In this document: in pieces, positions 26,930 to 36,018 of the stretch
How positions within the stretch are numbered: position 1 is the stretch's first letter
How the letters are laid out: each line of letters starts with the position of its first letter
Assembly (NCBI GenBank): GCA_021792835.1
Contig: JAJYTY010000002.1
Location: 1-60,244 of the forward strand
Direction: 5' to 3'
From: Pseudomonadota bacterium
GTDB taxonomy: Bacteria > Pseudomonadota > Gammaproteobacteria > Burkholderiales > Burkholderiaceae_C
Length of the DNA: 60,244 bases
Notes under the pieces: model-generated
Seen by the model: the letters and a program-made list of their open reading frames with translations, nothing else
Told to the model about the DNA's origin: nothing
Database searches by the model: none
Position numbers and translations under genes: made by a program

Positions 26930-28441
26930 TCACGATTCGGATTCGCCAGCCCATCCCAGCGAGCGCTGTACCGCCTGCTGCCAGCGCTGCTGCAGCCGGC
27001 GCCGCCGCGCCTCGGGCATGCGCGGCTGCCAGCTGCGCTGCGCGCGCCAGTTGGCGCGCAACTCGGCCGTGCCGGACCACACGCCTGCCGCCAGCCCGGC
27101 GGCGTAGGCGGCGCCCAGCGCGGTGGTCTCGCTGCACTGCGGCCGCAGCACGTCGGTGCCCAGCATGTCGGCCTGGAACTGCATCAGCAGGTCGTTGACG
27201 CTCATGCCGCCGTCGACCTTGAGTTCGCGCAGGCGCACGCCGCTGTCGCGCTGCATCGCGTCGACGATCTCCTGCACCTGGAAGCCGGTGGCCTCCAGCG
27301 CCGCGCGCGCGATGTGCCCGCGCTGCGAATGGTGGCTCAGCCCGACCAGCACGCCGCGTGCGTCCGGGCGCCAGTATGGCGCGAACAGCCCCGAGAAGGC
27401 CGGCACGAAGTACACGTCGCCGTTGTCGGGGACATCGCGCGCGAGCGCTTCGATCTGCGAGGCCTGTTCGATGAGGCCCAGGTTGTCGCGCAGCCAGCGC
27501 ACCAGGGCGCCGCTGACCGCCACCGAACCTTCCAGCGCATAGCAGGCCGGCTCCTGGCCGAAGCGATAGGCCACGGTGCCGAGCAGGCCGCAGCGCGAGT
27601 TCACCGGCGAATGCCCGGTGTGCATCAGCAGGAACGAGCCCGTGCCGTGCGTGACCTTCGCCTGCCCCGGCTCGAAGCAGGCCTGGCCGATCAACGCCGC
27701 CTGCTGGTCGCCGAGCAGGGCGCACAGCGCCACGCCGGCCAGCGGACCGTCGGCGATGCGCCCGATCGGCTGCGCCGACGCCACCACGCGCGGCAGGCAG
27801 GCGGCGGGGATGTCGAGTTCGTGCAGGATCTCCTCGTCCCACGCCAGACGGTGGATGTCGAACAGGTTGGTGCGACTGGCATTGGTCACGTCGGTCACGT
27901 GCAGTCCGCCGCGGCTGGCGCCGGTGAGGTTCCACGCCAGCCAGCTGTCGATGGTGCCGAACAGGACCTCGCCACGCGCCGCCGCGGCCGCCGCGCCCGC
28001 GTGCTCGCGCAGCAGCCATTGCAGCTTGCACGCGGAGAAGTAGTTGGCTGCCGGGAGCCCGGTGCGCGCGCTCCAGGCTTGCGCCCCGCGGCGGCGCACG
28101 ATGTCCTGCACAAGCGCGTCGGTGCGGCAGTCCTGCCATACCAGCGCGTGCCCCAGTGCCCGCCCGCTGGCACGCTCCCACAGCAAGGTGGTTTCGCGCT
28201 GGTTGGCGATTCCCACGGCCGCCAGGTCCCCGGCACGCAGACCGGCCTCGCGCAACGCCTGCCCGCACAGCTCGTGCACGTTGCGCAGGATCTCGTGCGC
28301 ATCGTGCTCGACCCAGCCGGGTTGCGGGCAGATCTGGCGGTGCTCGCGCTGTGCCATCGCGACCACCCGCGCATCGCGGTCGAACACCATGAAGCGCGAG
28401 CTGGTCGTGCCCTGGTCGATCGCTCCCACGTAGAGATTCAT
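26930..28441 (-). CDS. glpK: glycerol kinase
   Basis: MNLYVGAIDQGTTSSRFMVFD...VGIANQRETTLLWERASGRALGHALVWQDCRTD...KVTHGTGSFLLMHTG...LKVDGGMSVNDLLMQFQADML. Confidence 0.96.
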   Translation of the reverse strand: MNLYVGAIDQGTTSSRFMVFDRDARVVAMAQREHRQICPQPGWVEHDAHEILRNVHELCGQALREAGLRAGDLAAVGIANQRETTLLWERASGRALGHALVWQDCRTDALVQDIVRRRGAQAWSARTGLPAANYFSACKLQWLLREHAGAAAAAARGEVLFGTIDSWLAWNLTGASRGGLHVTDVTNASRTNLFDIHRLAWDEEILHELDIPAACLPRVVASAQPIGRIADGPLAGVALCALLGDQQAALIGQACFEPGQAKVTHGTGSFLLMHTGHSPVNSRCGLLGTVAYRFGQEPACYALEGSVAVSGALVRWLRDNLGLIEQASQIEALARDVPDNGDVYFVPAFSGLFAPYWRPDARGVLVGLSHHSQRGHIARAALEATGFQVQEIVDAMQRDSGVRLRELKVDGGMSVNDLLMQFQADMLGTDVLRPQCSETTALGAAYAAGLAAGVWSGTAELRANWRAQRSWQPRMPEARRRRLQQRWQQAVQRSLGWAGESES

Positions 28442-28755
28442 CGGTGTCGTCTTTCTCCCTTCGCGTAGCGTATTGCAGTTCTGGCGCGCGCGGTCACGGG
28501 ATCGGGACTTGCCGGGTCGACTTCAAGCAAAAAATTACACAAAACAACGATGTGCAGGACCTCCAGCGTAGTCACGGAAGCACCTGCGGTCCCTGCACCG
28601 CTACCGGGGTGGCGGGAGCCTTCGGAGGGCTTGTTCAAGGCTGGTTTTCCCTGAGTAATTGATTCATCAAGATAACTAAAATTCGGCTTGCGTCGCAATC
28701 CGAGCCTCGGCTGCCGAGCGCGCAGCGACGCCGCGCCCGCACCAGGAGCCTTCCC

Positions 28756-30090
28756 ATGAGCCTCACCAAGAGCCCCCAAGAAGCAAGCCAGGACCTCCAT
28801 GCCGAGCAGCCGGGAATCCGCCGTCGCGAGCTGCTTGGCCTGGCCGGCGCCGCCGCGGCTTCGCTGGCCCTGCCGACTCCCGCGCTGGCGGCGGGCCCCG
28901 GCGAGGTGCGCGTGGGTTTCATCAGCCCGCTGACCGGCCCGCTGGCCGGCTTCGGGCAGAGCGACCCCTTTGTCATCGATCTGGTGCGCCGCAAGACCGG
29001 CGGGCGCCTGCGCGCGGGCTCGGGCAGCCACGCGCTGCAGATCCTGGCGCGCGATTCCCAGTCGGATCCCTCGCGTGCCTCGCAACTGGCCAAGCAGCTG
29101 ATCAACGACCACCATGTGAACCTGATGCTGGCCACCTCCACCCCCGAGGTGGTCAACCCGGTCGCCGATGCCTGCGAGGCGGCGGGAGTGCCCTGCCTGT
29201 CCACGGTCGACCCGTGGGAATCGTGGTACTTCGGGCGCGGCGCCAAGCCGGGGCAGCCGTCGCCGTTCCACTGGACCTACCACTTCTCCTTCGGCGTGGC
29301 GCAGTTCGCGCGCATGTACCTGTCGATCTGGAGCCTGCTGCCGACCAACAAGGTGGTGGGTGCGCTGTACCCCAACGACGCCGACGGCAACGCCTTGCGC
29401 GAGCATCTGGTGCCGCAGTTGCGCAAGGCCGGCTACAAGGTGGTCGACCCTGGCGCCTACCAGGACGGGACCACCGACTTCTCGGCCCAGGTGCAGGCCT
29501 TCAAGTCGGCCGGGATCCAGATACTCACCGGGGCTCCGTTGCCCAACGACTTCGCGGTGTTCCTGCGCCAGGCCGCGCAGCAGGGGCTGGCGCAGCAGCT
29601 GCGCATCGTCACGCCGGCCAAGGTCGGGTTGTTTCCGTCGGACATCCAGGCGCTGGGAAGCCTGGGGGTGGGCATCACCACCGGTGCCTACTGGTCGCCG
29701 GCCTTTCCCTATGTGTCGCCGGTGGCCGGGATCGGCGGGCGCGCGCTGGCCAATGCCTACGAGAAGGCCACGGGCAAGCAATGGACCCAGCAGGTCGGCG
29801 CCTCGCTCTCGCTGTTCGACGTCGGGCTGGGTGTGCTGCAGCGCAGTGGCGCGCCGATGGATCGCAACGCCGTCGTGAAGGCCATCCGCGGCCTCGACAT
29901 GGTGACCACGGTGGGCCGCGTGAACTTCCGTGACGGCCCGGTTCCCAATGTCGCGACCACGCCGCTGATCGGCGCGCAGTGGGATGCGGCGCCATCCGGA
30001 AGCCGCTTTCCCTTGCGCTACCTGACGGTCGAGCACGCCGACGATCCGCACGTGCGCATCCAGACCCGGCTGCGTCCCTACCACGTCTGA
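28756..30090 (+). CDS. ABC-type branched-chain amino acid/urea-like substrate-binding protein, putative Tat signal
   Basis: GIRRRELLGLAGAAAASLALPTPALAAGPGEVRVGFISPLTGPLAGFGQSDPF Leu/Ile/Val-binding fold. Confidence 0.85.
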   Translation: MSLTKSPQEASQDLHAEQPGIRRRELLGLAGAAAASLALPTPALAAGPGEVRVGFISPLTGPLAGFGQSDPFVIDLVRRKTGGRLRAGSGSHALQILARDSQSDPSRASQLAKQLINDHHVNLMLATSTPEVVNPVADACEAAGVPCLSTVDPWESWYFGRGAKPGQPSPFHWTYHFSFGVAQFARMYLSIWSLLPTNKVVGALYPNDADGNALREHLVPQLRKAGYKVVDPGAYQDGTTDFSAQVQAFKSAGIQILTGAPLPNDFAVFLRQAAQQGLAQQLRIVTPAKVGLFPSDIQALGSLGVGITTGAYWSPAFPYVSPVAGIGGRALANAYEKATGKQWTQQVGASLSLFDVGLGVLQRSGAPMDRNAVVKAIRGLDMVTTVGRVNFRDGPVPNVATTPLIGAQWDAAPSGSRFPLRYLTVEHADDPHVRIQTRLRPYHV

Positions 30091-30107
30091 GCGGGGCGAG
30101 CCTGCCG

Positions 30108-30575
30108 ATGAGCGACATCGCGAAGCCCGAACTGGTGTTCTTCGCCGACTTCGAGGTCGAGGTCGGCGCGCCGCTGGACGCCGGGCATACGCAGCACGGC
30201 CTGCGGCGCCTCATCCCCATCCTCGGCGGCAGCGCGCGCGGCCAGGGCTGGAGCGCCGAGGTGCTGCCCGGCGGCGCCGACTACCAGTGCGTGCTGACGC
30301 CGCGCCTGGTCGAGCTGGATGCGCGCTACATGCTGCGCACCGACTCCGGCGACATCCTGTACGTGCACAACCGCGCCATCCGCTGCGCCGCCGAGGAGGT
30401 CACGGCGCAATTGCTGCGCGGCGAATCCGTGCCGCCGGACGCGGTGTACTTCCGCTGCACGCCGAGCTTCGAGGCGGCGTCGGCGAAGTGGCGCTGGGTC
30501 ACCGAGCACGTATTCCTTGGTGCCGGCGTACGCACCCCCGACCGTGTTCTGCTGCGCTTCTACCAGGTGGTCTGA
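30108..30575 (+). CDS. DUF3237 family protein
   Basis: LVFFADFEVEVGAPLDAGHTQHGLRRLIPILGGSARGQGWSAEVLPGGADYQCV...HVFLGAGVRTPDRVLLRFYQV. Confidence 0.8.
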   Translation: MSDIAKPELVFFADFEVEVGAPLDAGHTQHGLRRLIPILGGSARGQGWSAEVLPGGADYQCVLTPRLVELDARYMLRTDSGDILYVHNRAIRCAAEEVTAQLLRGESVPPDAVYFRCTPSFEAASAKWRWVTEHVFLGAGVRTPDRVLLRFYQVV

Positions 30576-30589
30576 GACAGCGAGCGCGC

Positions 30590-31681
30590 TCAGCGGTCGT
30601 CGAAGGAGATCTCCACCTGCTCGGTCAGCGGGTGCGCCTGGCAGGCGAGGATGAAGCCGGCTTCCAGGTCGGCCTTCTCCAGCGCGAAATTGCGGTCCAT
30701 GCGCACCTCTCCGCACAGCAGTCGCGCGCGGCAAGTCCCGCACACCCCGGAGGTGCAGGAGAACGGCAGGTCCATTCCGGCCGCCGTGGCGACATCCAGG
30801 ATGCTCGGGTCTCCCTTGCGGAAATCCACCGTCTGCCGCAGACCGTCGCGCACCACGGTGACCCGCGCAAGCGGCGGGTCGCGCGTCTCCGCGTGGTGCA
30901 TCACCGCACCCGCGGAGGCCGCCTCGGCCTGCCCCGGGGCCACGCCGAAGCGCTCGATGTGGATGCGCTCGGCCGCCACGCCTGCCTGCACCAGCGCGGC
31001 CTCGGCCTGGTCGTTCATCTGGTAGGGGCCGCACACGAACACGTGGTCGATCGCTCCCGCCGGAACGACCCGCCGCAGGAACTGCGCGACTTTCGAGGCG
31101 TCCAGCACCCCCTGGTGCAGCGGCGAATCGCTGTGCTCGTCGGAGAACACGTAGTGCAGCTGCAGCCGCGACAGGAAGCGGTTCTTCAGGTCCTCGAGTT
31201 CTTCCTTGAACATGGTCGAGCGCAGGCTGCGGTTGCCGTACAGCAGCGTGAAGCGGCTGTTCGGCTCGCGCGCCAGCACGGTCTTGAGAATCGACAGCAC
31301 CGGCGTGATGCCGCTGCCGCCGGCGATTCCGAGGTAGTTGCGGCTCGACCGCGGGTCCACCGGCACGTAGAAGCGCCCCTGCGGGGGCATGATGTCGATG
31401 CTGTCGCCGGCACGAAGCGACTGCGCGATCCAGTTCGAGAACACGCCGCCGCGCACCTTGCGCACGCCGATGCGCAGCAGATCCTCGTCGACCCCGGCGC
31501 ATACCGAGTACGAGCGCCGCTGTTCCTTGCCGTCGAGCCGGGCGCGCAGGGTCAGGTACTGTCCCTGCGTGAACGCGAAGCGCTCGCGCAGATCCGGCGG
31601 CACGTCGAAGCTGACGATCACCGCCTCGTCGGTGTCGGGTTCGACGGCGCGTACGCGCAGGGTGTAGAAGTGGGTGTCCAT
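30590..31681 (-). CDS. paaE: phenylacetyl-CoA epoxidase subunit PaaE (reductase)
   Basis: FNR-like RRSYSVCAG...GGSGITPVLSILKTVL, C-terminal 2Fe-2S FSCTSGVCGTCRARLLCGEVRM; gene order. Confidence 0.94.
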   Translation of the reverse strand: MDTHFYTLRVRAVEPDTDEAVIVSFDVPPDLRERFAFTQGQYLTLRARLDGKEQRRSYSVCAGVDEDLLRIGVRKVRGGVFSNWIAQSLRAGDSIDIMPPQGRFYVPVDPRSSRNYLGIAGGSGITPVLSILKTVLAREPNSRFTLLYGNRSLRSTMFKEELEDLKNRFLSRLQLHYVFSDEHSDSPLHQGVLDASKVAQFLRRVVPAGAIDHVFVCGPYQMNDQAEAALVQAGVAAERIHIERFGVAPGQAEAASAGAVMHHAETRDPPLARVTVVRDGLRQTVDFRKGDPSILDVATAAGMDLPFSCTSGVCGTCRARLLCGEVRMDRNFALEKADLEAGFILACQAHPLTEQVEISFDDR

Positions 31682-31715
31682 GGCTGGGCGTTCGGCAGCC
31701 TCGCGGCCGCCCGCA

Positions 31716-32246
31716 TCAGAAGGGTTTGAAATAATCGAAGGGTTCGCGGCAGTCCAGGCAGCGCCACAGCGCCTTGCAGGGCGTGGAGCCGAAGCCCGAC
31801 AACTGCACGGTGTGCGTGCTCGAGCATCGCGGGCAGGGCGGATTCGCCGCCTTGCGCTGCACGAACATCGCGCTGCCGGCCGCCGCGGCGCCGGCGCCGC
31901 AGACCGGCCCCGGCGGTGCGATGCCGTAGTCGCGCAGCTTGCGCCGGCCCTCGTCGCTGATCCAGTCGGTGCTCCACGCCGGTGCGCGCCTGAGTTGCGT
32001 GCGCACCGGGCCGAGCCCGGCGTCGAGCAGCGCCTTGCGCACGTCCTGCTCGATCATCTCGGTGGCCGGGCAGCCGGAGTAGGTGGGCGTAAGCACCACC
32101 TGCAGCGCGCCGTCGTCACCCTCGTGCACCTCGCGCACGATGCCGAGGTCGCACACCGAGACCGCGGGGATCTCGGGGTCGGGGACCCGCGCCAGCACCC
32201 GCCACGCCCGCTGCTCGCGCGTAGCGGCGAGCGTCGCCGACGTCAC
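31716..32246 (-). CDS. paaD: phenylacetyl-CoA epoxidase assembly protein PaaD
   Basis: VPDPEIPAVSVCDLGIVREV...TPTYSGCPATEMIEQDV...CPRCSSTHTVQLSGFGSTPCKALWRCLDCREPFDYFK; GTGA overlap with paaC. Confidence 0.94.
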   Translation of the reverse strand: MTSATLAATREQRAWRVLARVPDPEIPAVSVCDLGIVREVHEGDDGALQVVLTPTYSGCPATEMIEQDVRKALLDAGLGPVRTQLRRAPAWSTDWISDEGRRKLRDYGIAPPGPVCGAGAAAAGSAMFVQRKAANPPCPRCSSTHTVQLSGFGSTPCKALWRCLDCREPFDYFKPF

Positions 32247-33013
32247 CACGCGCCTCCCGGGTAGGCGCGCTGCAGGTACTGCATCTCGGCCAGCAGGTGG
32301 CCCATGTGCTCGCTGTGCACGCCCTGGCGCCCGCGGCTGCGGAAGGCGCTGTCGGGTGGCACCTGCAGCGTCGCCGCGCGCAACTCGGCGTGCATGCGCG
32401 CAAGCCACGGCTCGAGCAGCTCCGCGCAGCGCGGGCCCAGCCCGCTGGCGGCCGCCGCGTCGTCGATGGCGTCACCGTCGAACAGCTCGTGGTGGTAGGG
32501 CCACAATTGGTCGAGCGCGCGCTGCATGCGCCGATGCGACTCCTCGGTGCCATCGCCCAGGCGCTGCACCCAGTCCGCGGCATGCCGCGCGTGATAGCGG
32601 GCCTCCTTGACCGCCTTGCCGGCGATCGCCGCCACCTCGGCGTCGGAGGACTCCAGCAGACGCTGCCACAGCAGTTCCAGCAGTACCGCGACCATCAGGT
32701 TTCGCACCATGGCCCACGCGAAGTCGCCGCGCGGCAGCTCCACCAGCGTGGGGTTGAGGTAGTCGCGCTCGTCGCGCAGGAAGGCCAGCTGGTCCTCGTC
32801 GAAACCTCCGGCGAGCTGGCCGGCGCGGGTCAGCATGCCGCGGGCCTGGCCCAGCAGGTCGAGCGCGATGTTGGTCAGCGCGATGTCTTCCTCGATGATC
32901 GGAGCGTGTCCGGTCCATTCCCCCAGGCGCTGGGCGTGGATCAGGCACAGGTCCCCGATGCGCAGCAGGTAGCGCGCGTGGTCGGACTCGGGCAGGCGGA
33001 TGGAATCGTGCAT
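32243..33013 (-). CDS. paaC: phenylacetyl-CoA epoxidase subunit PaaC
   Basis: LGEWTGHAPIIEEDIALTNIALDLLGQARGML...EARYHARHAADWVQRLGDGTEESHRRMQRALDQLWPY...GRQGVHSEHMGHLLAEMQYLQRAYPG. Confidence 0.95.
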   Translation of the reverse strand: MHDSIRLPESDHARYLLRIGDLCLIHAQRLGEWTGHAPIIEEDIALTNIALDLLGQARGMLTRAGQLAGGFDEDQLAFLRDERDYLNPTLVELPRGDFAWAMVRNLMVAVLLELLWQRLLESSDAEVAAIAGKAVKEARYHARHAADWVQRLGDGTEESHRRMQRALDQLWPYHHELFDGDAIDDAAAASGLGPRCAELLEPWLARMHAELRAATLQVPPDSAFRSRGRQGVHSEHMGHLLAEMQYLQRAYPGGAW

Positions 33014-33026
33014 GGTGCGTCTGCGC

Positions 33027-33326
33027 TCACATGTGGTCGACTTCGGCGGGCAGCTTGTAGAAGCTCGGGTGACGGTACACCTTGTCTTCCATCGGGTCGA
33101 AGTACATGTCCTTGTCGGCTGGGTCGCTGGCCGTGATCTGGTCGGATCGCACGACCCAGATGCTGCAACCCTCCTGGCGTCGCGTGTAGACGTCGCGGGC
33201 CAGCTCCAGCGCCAGTTTCGAATCCGGCGCGTGCAGGCTGCCGCAATGCTTGTGGTCCAGCCCGGCCTTGCTGCGCACGAAGACTTCCCACAGCGGCCAG
33301 CCGGCCGTGTCCTGTTGTTCGCTCAT
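33027..33326 (-). CDS. paaB: phenylacetyl-CoA epoxidase subunit PaaB
   Basis: WPLWEVFVRSKAGLDHKHCGSLHAPDSKLALELARDVYTRRQEGCSIWVV. Confidence 0.96.
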   Translation of the reverse strand: MSEQQDTAGWPLWEVFVRSKAGLDHKHCGSLHAPDSKLALELARDVYTRRQEGCSIWVVRSDQITASDPADKDMYFDPMEDKVYRHPSFYKLPAEVDHM

Positions 33327-33411
33327 GATGTGTACTCCGGTGTGATGGTGAGGGCGCTCGTGTGCGCGCAGTGCCGCCCCGGGTTCCTTCAACACGTACG
33401 GGGCGGGACGG

Positions 33412-34419
33412 TCAGGCGGCGCGCGGCGCCTGCCGTTGCGCCTGCCGCTCGGCGTGCGCCTGCGCGGCCTCGCGCACCCAGGCGCCGTCCTCCCAGGCCT
33501 GCACGCGCGCGGCCAGGCGCTCGCGGTTGCAGGGCCCGTCGCCGCCGACCACGCGGTGGAACTCGTCCCAGTCGATGGGGCCGAAGTCGTAGTGCCCGCG
33601 CTGCTCGTTCCAGGCCAGCAGAGGGTCGGGAAGACGCACCCCGAGCACGCGTGCCTGCTCCGCCGTGGCGTCGATGAACTTCTGCCGCAGGTCGTCGTTG
33701 GAGATGCGCTTGATGCCCCAGCGCATGCTTTGCGCACTGTGCGTGCTGGCGCTGTCGGGGGGGCCGAACATCATCAGGCTCGGCCACCACCAGCGCTCCA
33801 CCGCGTCCTGCACCATCTCGCGCTGCGCCTGCGTGCCGTCGCGCATCATGGTCAGCAGCGCGTCGTAGCCCTGGCGCTGGTGAAAACTCTCTTCTCGGCA
33901 GATGCGGATCATCGCCCGCGCATACGGCGCATAGGAGCAGCGGCACAGCGGCACCTGGTTCATGATCGCCGCGCCGTCCACCAGCCAGCCGATGACCCCG
34001 ACGTCGGCCCAGCTCAGGGTCGGGTAGTTGAAGATCGAGCTGTACTTGGCCCGACCCAGGTGCAGCGCGTCGAGCAGCTGGTCGCGCGAGGTGCCGAGGG
34101 TCTCGGCGGCTGCGTACAGGTACAGCCCGTGTCCGCCTTCGTCCTGCACCTTGGCCAGCAGGATGGCCTTGCGCTTGAGGGTCGGCGCACGCGTGATCCA
34201 GTTGCCCTCCGGCAGCATGCCCACGATCTCCGAATGCGCGTGCTGGCTGATCTGGCGCACCAGGGTCTTGCGGTAGTGCTCGGGCATCCAGTCCTTGGCT
34301 TCGATGAAGCCGCCGTCGTCGATGCGCGCGTCGAATCGGCGCAGCAGTTCCTGTTCGGCGGCGTGCGCGGGGGCCGCGGCTTGATCCTGCGGACCGAGGT
34401 CCATCGCTTGGGTGTACAT
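33412..34419 (-). CDS. paaA: phenylacetyl-CoA epoxidase subunit PaaA
   Basis: [67 protein letters not shown]. Confidence 0.96.
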   Translation of the reverse strand: MYTQAMDLGPQDQAAAPAHAAEQELLRRFDARIDDGGFIEAKDWMPEHYRKTLVRQISQHAHSEIVGMLPEGNWITRAPTLKRKAILLAKVQDEGGHGLYLYAAAETLGTSRDQLLDALHLGRAKYSSIFNYPTLSWADVGVIGWLVDGAAIMNQVPLCRCSYAPYARAMIRICREESFHQRQGYDALLTMMRDGTQAQREMVQDAVERWWWPSLMMFGPPDSASTHSAQSMRWGIKRISNDDLRQKFIDATAEQARVLGVRLPDPLLAWNEQRGHYDFGPIDWDEFHRVVGGDGPCNRERLAARVQAWEDGAWVREAAQAHAERQAQRQAPRAA

Positions 34420-34499
34420 GGCGGGGCGATGCGAAGAGGATGGAAGGGGCGCCGGCCGGGCTGCGAGGCCCGCGGGCGGACCCGGTTGAAGTAAATTCA

Positions 34500-34513
34500 A
34501 CCAACCGGTCGGT
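34500..34513. promoter_or_regulatory. near-palindromic operator ACCAACCGGTCGGT upstream of paaA (candidate TetR-type site)
   Basis: Half-sites ACCAACC / ACCGACC, one mismatch; about 80 bp upstream of paaA ATG. Confidence 0.55.
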
Positions 34514-34626
34514 CAATAATAATAGGAGCCCGTCTGCGCCGGCCCACCGGAGAAACCCGAATGCGCCGGGTTCGAGGCAGCGCTCGTCCCGGGTGCCCCG
34601 GGCGAGGCCGGTGCACCCGGGATCCC

Positions 34627-35865
34627 TTACCCGAAAGCCACCAGCAGGCCCAGCACGCCGAGCAGCACGGCCAGCGCACCCAGGCGTACGTCCAGCGGCA
34701 GGCCCGGCAGGTTGTCGCGTCGGACCACTTCGAGGGTCGGGCTTCCCGGGCTCGGGCGGTCGGCGGCGCGCGTGGCGAGCATCCAGGCGCCTGCCAGCAG
34801 CAGCGTGTTGGCGAACACCACGCCGCCCACCACCGAATAGTGCAGGTGCACCCACCCGCCCAGCTTGGCGCCGAGCAGCGCGGCGCTGCACAGGTGCGCG
34901 CTGGCCAGCGTGCGCAGCGCCGCGTTCGCGCCGAACCACGGACACACCATGCCCAGCACCGCGACCGCCAGCATCGGTGACAGCGCATAGGCGATGATCT
35001 CCTGCACGTAGGCCCACAGTCCGGGGAAGTGCCGGATCATCGGCGCCCACCAGCCCGCGCCGGCGGCGATCAGCAGCGTGGCGGCGCGCCCGAACCATGC
35101 CAGGCCGCGGCTCGACACCCCCGGCAACGCCGGACGCACGAAATCCGCCGCCAGCAACGTGGCCGATGAATTCAGCGTGGCCGAGCAGCTCGACATCAGC
35201 GCCGCCAGCAAGCCTGCCAGGATCAGCCCGGCCAGTCCGGCGGGCACGAAGCTCTTCACCAGGGTCGGCCACACCTGGTCCGGCTGCTCCAGTTGCGGCA
35301 GCAGTGGGATGGCCAGTGCGCCGGGAAGGGTCATCAGGAACAGCGGCAGCAATTTGAGCGCGCCAGCGATCAGCGCGCCGCGCGCCGCCGACTCCAGGCC
35401 GTTCGCGCCCAGCACGCGCTGCACGATATGCTGGTTCAGACACCAGTAGTACAGGCCGGCCACCGGGATCCCGGTCAACAGGCCCAGCCATGGCACGCCG
35501 GGGTCGTCCAGCGGGCGGATCAGGTGCAGGTGTTCTTCGGGCACGCGGCGCAGCACCTCGGCCCAGGAGAAATCGAACTTGCCGAACACGATCAGCGCCA
35601 GCGCCGTCGAGCCGGCCAGCAGCACCACGGTCTGCAGCACGTCGGTGTAGACCACCGCGCGCAGGCCCCCGGCGGCGGTGTACAGCGCGGTGAACAGCGC
35701 CAGCCCGAGCGTGGCGTGCAGCAGTTGCAGGCCCGGCACGAAGGTGCTCAGCACCAGCGCGCCTGCATACAGCGTGCCGGCCGTGTCGACGACCAGCACC
35801 ATCACCAGGGTCATGAGCGCGAAGTACAGCCCGATGACAGCGAGATCCACGATTTGCAGGGTCAT
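34627..35865 (-). CDS. sodium:solute symporter (SSS) with apparent internal N-terminal deletion, possibly a pseudogene
   Basis: MTLQIVDLAVIGLYFALM joins directly to LVMVLVVDTAGTLYAGALVL...ALYTAAGGLRAVVYTDVLQTVVLLAGS...LSSCSATLNSSATLLAADFVRP; the region expected between these segments is absent. Confidence 0.8.
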   Translation of the reverse strand: MTLQIVDLAVIGLYFALMTLVMVLVVDTAGTLYAGALVLSTFVPGLQLLHATLGLALFTALYTAAGGLRAVVYTDVLQTVVLLAGSTALALIVFGKFDFSWAEVLRRVPEEHLHLIRPLDDPGVPWLGLLTGIPVAGLYYWCLNQHIVQRVLGANGLESAARGALIAGALKLLPLFLMTLPGALAIPLLPQLEQPDQVWPTLVKSFVPAGLAGLILAGLLAALMSSCSATLNSSATLLAADFVRPALPGVSSRGLAWFGRAATLLIAAGAGWWAPMIRHFPGLWAYVQEIIAYALSPMLAVAVLGMVCPWFGANAALRTLASAHLCSAALLGAKLGGWVHLHYSVVGGVVFANTLLLAGAWMLATRAADRPSPGSPTLEVVRRDNLPGLPLDVRLGALAVLLGVLGLLVAFG

Positions 35866-36018
35866 TTCGACGGGGCAGCTACAAGACGGGGGGCGGCGCC
35901 ACAGGGGGCGGGCGGCGGCGGCGGATCCACAGCGCGCAGGAAGGTGCACCGTAGCAGCGAGCCGGCGCGCACGCCGGCCAAGTGGCCGATCCCCTTGCGA
36001 CCACATCGGGTGTATGGC

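Noticed and set aside
26237-28468. 743-aa plus-strand ORF over the HD-GYP and glpK region
   Set aside because: Spans the antisense of two unrelated, clearly coding minus-strand genes; shadow ORF
28438-30084. 548-aa minus-strand ORF
   Set aside because: Antisense to the substrate-binding protein gene; no domain signal
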